Shown: in pieces, positions 62,268-64,000 of the stretch | Position numbering within the stretch: position 1 is the stretch's first letter | How the letters are laid out: each line of letters begins with the position of its first letter | The notes under the pieces: model-generated | Databases searched by the model: none | The model's input: only the letters and a program-made list of their open reading frames with translations | Told to the model about the DNA's origin: nothing | Made by a program: the position numbers and the translations under genes | Source of the DNA: Mucilaginibacter gilvus | GTDB lineage: Bacteria > Bacteroidota > Bacteroidia > Sphingobacteriales > Sphingobacteriaceae | Direction: 5' to 3' | Length of the DNA stretch: 64,000 nucleotides | NCBI RefSeq assembly: GCF_004054195.1 | Contig: NZ_SBIW01000006.1 | Location: forward strand, 193,653-257,652

Positions 62268-62726
62268 ATGGCAAAAGCGAATAATTTATGGGTGCTACTT
62301 TCGGCTATCGGGCTGTGGTCTGCGTGTGCGCATAGCAATAAGCTTTACACCAGCAGTTGCAGCGATGGGATAGCCTTTAAAAAAGTAAGCTACGTCAACC
62401 TTGTTGACAGCATTAAGTATTACGATAAACAATACGTGGAGGTGTATGGCAAATACATCGAAGGTAAAAACCTGTCGGCGCTGGTAAACGACAGCCTGTT
62501 TGCCGACCACGGCAGCAACCGGGCCCTTTGGGTGAACTTTACGCAGGATTGCCCGCTTTATTTAACGGGAACGCAGCAAGGCTTTTTTGCATCAGAAGAT
62601 GGCAGCTATGCCCACCTGAATAACCGCATGGTAACTCTCCGCGGGCAGGTAGAAGTGCTGCTGAAAGGGCACCAAAAAGCTTATAGCGGCACCATAAACC
62701 AGGTAAGCTATATCGAATTATATTAA
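62268..62726 (+). CDS. Lipoprotein, unknown function
   Basis: The 152-residue protein has a lipoprotein signal (IGLWSAC) and a beta-rich domain of OB-fold appearance (QYVEVYGKYIEGKNLSAL, MVTLRGQVEVLLKGHQ). The frame extends four codons to 62256, but ATG 62268 has a better N-terminus. The VYGKYI... strands resemble tRNA-anticodon-type or DUF4131-like OB folds of periplasmic proteins, only weakly. It converges with the MBL gene. Confidence 0.75.
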   Translation: MAKANNLWVLLSAIGLWSACAHSNKLYTSSCSDGIAFKKVSYVNLVDSIKYYDKQYVEVYGKYIEGKNLSALVNDSLFADHGSNRALWVNFTQDCPLYLTGTQQGFFASEDGSYAHLNNRMVTLRGQVEVLLKGHQKAYSGTINQVSYIELY

Positions 62727-62783
62727 GACCGGCCCCGGCTGGTGGCTGTACATCAATCCTTAAGAAGCGTTTTAACGGAGAGC

Positions 62784-63545
62784 TTAAATTTCCAGCTTCA
62801 AACCATCATAAGCCAGCTTAATGCCCGCCGGCAGTTCTTCTGCAATTTCTTCGTGCTTGCCCAGCCGATGGCTGATGTGGGTAAAATACGTAGTTTCGGC
62901 ACCAATATCCTCCGCGAACGCCATGGCTTCATCCAGCGTAAAATGCGAAATGTGCATTTGCTTTTGCAGGGCGTTTATCACTAATATTTTGCTGCCGCGG
63001 ATCTTTTGCTTTTCGGTTTCCGTCACCGTTTTGGCATCGGTGATATAGGTAAAATCATTTATCCGGAAACCCAGTACAGGCAGTTTGTAATGCATCACCT
63101 CAATGGGCGTAAAATGGATACTGCCGATATCAAAAGGGTTTAGATCGATACTATGCAGGTCTATCTGCGGGATACCGGGGTATCCTTTATCATCAAAAAT
63201 ATAGGGGAACTCACGGCGAAGGGCCAACTGTACCCGGGCATCGGCATAAATATCCACAGCGCCCTGCTGTTTGTAGTTAAACGCGCGGATATCATCCATC
63301 CCCGCCACATGATCTTTATGCTCGTGCGTAAAAACAATAGCATCCAGGTGTTTTACACCGGAACGCAGCATCTGGTATCTAAAATCGGGTCCCGAATCTA
63401 TCACCACGGTTTTATCCGGGCTTTCAATTAAAATAGACGTGCGCAGACGCTTGTCGCGCGTATCTACAGAGGTGCATACTTCGCAATCGCAGGCAATTAC
63501 AGGCACGCCCTGCGATGTTCCGGTTCCTAAAAATGTTATGGTCAC
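62784..63545 (-). CDS. MBL-fold hydrolase, PhnP-like
   Basis: The 253-residue protein is a metallo-beta-lactamase-fold hydrolase of the PhnP/cyclic phosphodiesterase branch, not a beta-lactamase: LGTGTSQGVPVIACDCEVC near the N-terminus (the cysteine pair is a structural zinc site), the HEHKDH metal motif (about residues 73-78), the EVMHYKLPVLG segment, the Asp of ITDAK and the final HISHRLG. Members open cyclic phosphates or similar bonds. It overlaps the preceding gene by four bases (ATGA), so the two are coupled. Confidence 0.92.
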   Translation of the reverse strand: MTITFLGTGTSQGVPVIACDCEVCTSVDTRDKRLRTSILIESPDKTVVIDSGPDFRYQMLRSGVKHLDAIVFTHEHKDHVAGMDDIRAFNYKQQGAVDIYADARVQLALRREFPYIFDDKGYPGIPQIDLHSIDLNPFDIGSIHFTPIEVMHYKLPVLGFRINDFTYITDAKTVTETEKQKIRGSKILVINALQKQMHISHFTLDEAMAFAEDIGAETTYFTHISHRLGKHEEIAEELPAGIKLAYDGLKLEI

Positions 63546-63805
63546 AGCTGCAGTGTTGTTTGTTTTAGTTGATGCAAAAATGCAGCCTGTTTCTCATCGA
63601 GCAGGTGTTGGTCTATTTCGAGGGTACGAGCCAGTTCAGCAATGGCCGCTATCTTACTCTCCAGGTTGGCAAACTTGTTCACCATTACCATACGGCTGCT
63701 CAACAACAGGCAGGCACCGGTTTTAAAGTTTCCTTTTTCATACCGCACGCGGTAACCGGCTGTTTTTAAAAGCAGTTCCAGTTTCTCCAGCGTGTGGTTG
63801 GTCAT
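63542..63805 (-). CDS. Small conserved protein coupled to the PhnP-like hydrolase
   Basis: The 87-residue protein (MTNHTLEKLELLL, then YRVRYEKGNFKTGACLL) is of a type found in front of PhnP-like MBL genes in Bacteroidetes. It overlaps that gene by four bases. The frame reaches 63862, but the homology-like start is ATG 63805. Function unknown; the tight pairing suggests a shared role. Nothing is seen from 63863 to the end of the window. Confidence 0.8.
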   Translation of the reverse strand: MTNHTLEKLELLLKTAGYRVRYEKGNFKTGACLLLSSRMVMVNKFANLESKIAAIAELARTLEIDQHLLDEKQAAFLHQLKQTTLQL

Positions 63806-64000
63806 CGTAAGCATGCATTCAAAAATAGAATAATTACCGGTTAGATGAATAATTACCGGCATGTTTTTACACTATTCTGCAAGATAAAAAACATCTTTTT
63901 AAAATATTTTAAAAACTTTTATATAGTTTTAGAAAGGAAATAAGGAGGACTATTTTAAGTATCGAATTATTTATATATTGTACCATTGTTTCCCCTGACA

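Noticed and set aside
62784..63545. PhnP-like gene as a second beta-lactamase
   Set aside because: It lacks the B1-type HxHxD-to-Cys ligand pattern and has a CxxC structural site and PhnP order of motifs.
1..64000. tRNA, rRNA or mobile-element genes in the window
   Set aside because: No cloverleaf, TPsiC-loop word (GGTTCGANTCC) or transposase/integrase-like protein was noticed on reading both strands. A dedicated tRNA search was not possible here.

Overview
The window looks like a piece of chromosome from a soil or plant-associated Bacteroidetes bacterium of the family Sphingobacteriaceae, most likely Mucilaginibacter or a close relative. The reasons are a SusC/SusD pair, a type IX secretion type-B C-terminal domain, the Bacteroidetes -7 promoter motif TAnnTTTG in front of many genes, MacB/FtsX-type large permeases, a Xre-RES toxin-antitoxin pair, and many Bacteroidetes-only families (DUF2851, SYLF, CRTAC1/VCBS proteins). 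The genus is an inference from gene content; no rRNA or tRNA gene was found in the window to test it.

Layout. 0-9 kb: a partial surface protein (cut at the left edge), ribosomal protein S1 with promoter and terminator, a small AcpH-like protein, tyrosyl-tRNA synthetase, a Xre-RES toxin-antitoxin operon with a clear palindromic operator, and a PH/SHOCT protein. 9-24 kb: a T9SS-sorted surface protein interrupted by an in-frame TAG, a LuxE-like acyl-protein synthetase, a SYLF lipid-binding protein, an ECF sigma factor with a membrane partner, a penicillin-acylase operon, a nuclease lipoprotein, a glyoxalase-fold protein, beta-phosphoglucomutase followed by a subclass B1 metallo-beta-lactamase, and an FtsX-type permease whose 5' end carries an apparent one-base deletion.

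24-45 kb is the accessory heart of the window. A GH2 beta-glycosidase is followed by a six-gene minus-strand operon: SusC, SusD, a 1190-residue CRTAC1/VCBS lipoprotein, a vanadium-haloperoxidase-like PAP2 lipoprotein, and two tandem-duplicated lipoproteins that each fuse a c-type heme site to FG-GAP repeats. A GH3 beta-glucosidase (bglX) lies upstream, divergent from a Nudix-fold regulator that has lost its catalytic glutamates. The six-gene operon has the import module of a polysaccharide utilization locus but carries redox or haloperoxidase proteins where glycosidases would be expected. It is the best candidate here for a poorly described system.

45-64 kb: YitT, a signal-peptide-bearing Rid-family protein without the catalytic arginine, an Fpg/Nei-like glycosylase with an altered zinc finger, a class-C-type serine hydrolase, an outer-membrane beta-barrel, the ftsK-lolA pair, an AurF-like diiron oxygenase, an AraC-type regulator with two direct-repeat operator sites before an SDR gene, a sulfotransferase pseudogene with an in-frame TGA, a DUF72 protein, a lipoprotein with a Thr-Pro-Val repeat linker, DUF2851-PspC, a GH5 cellulase-like enzyme, and a PhnP-like MBL hydrolase coupled to a small conserved protein.

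Three genes within 64 kb look broken by single-base changes (in-frame TAG, in-frame TGA, one-base deletion). That could be real decay or sequence error, and reads would decide. Several families of short dispersed intergenic repeats occupy most of the longer non-coding gaps.
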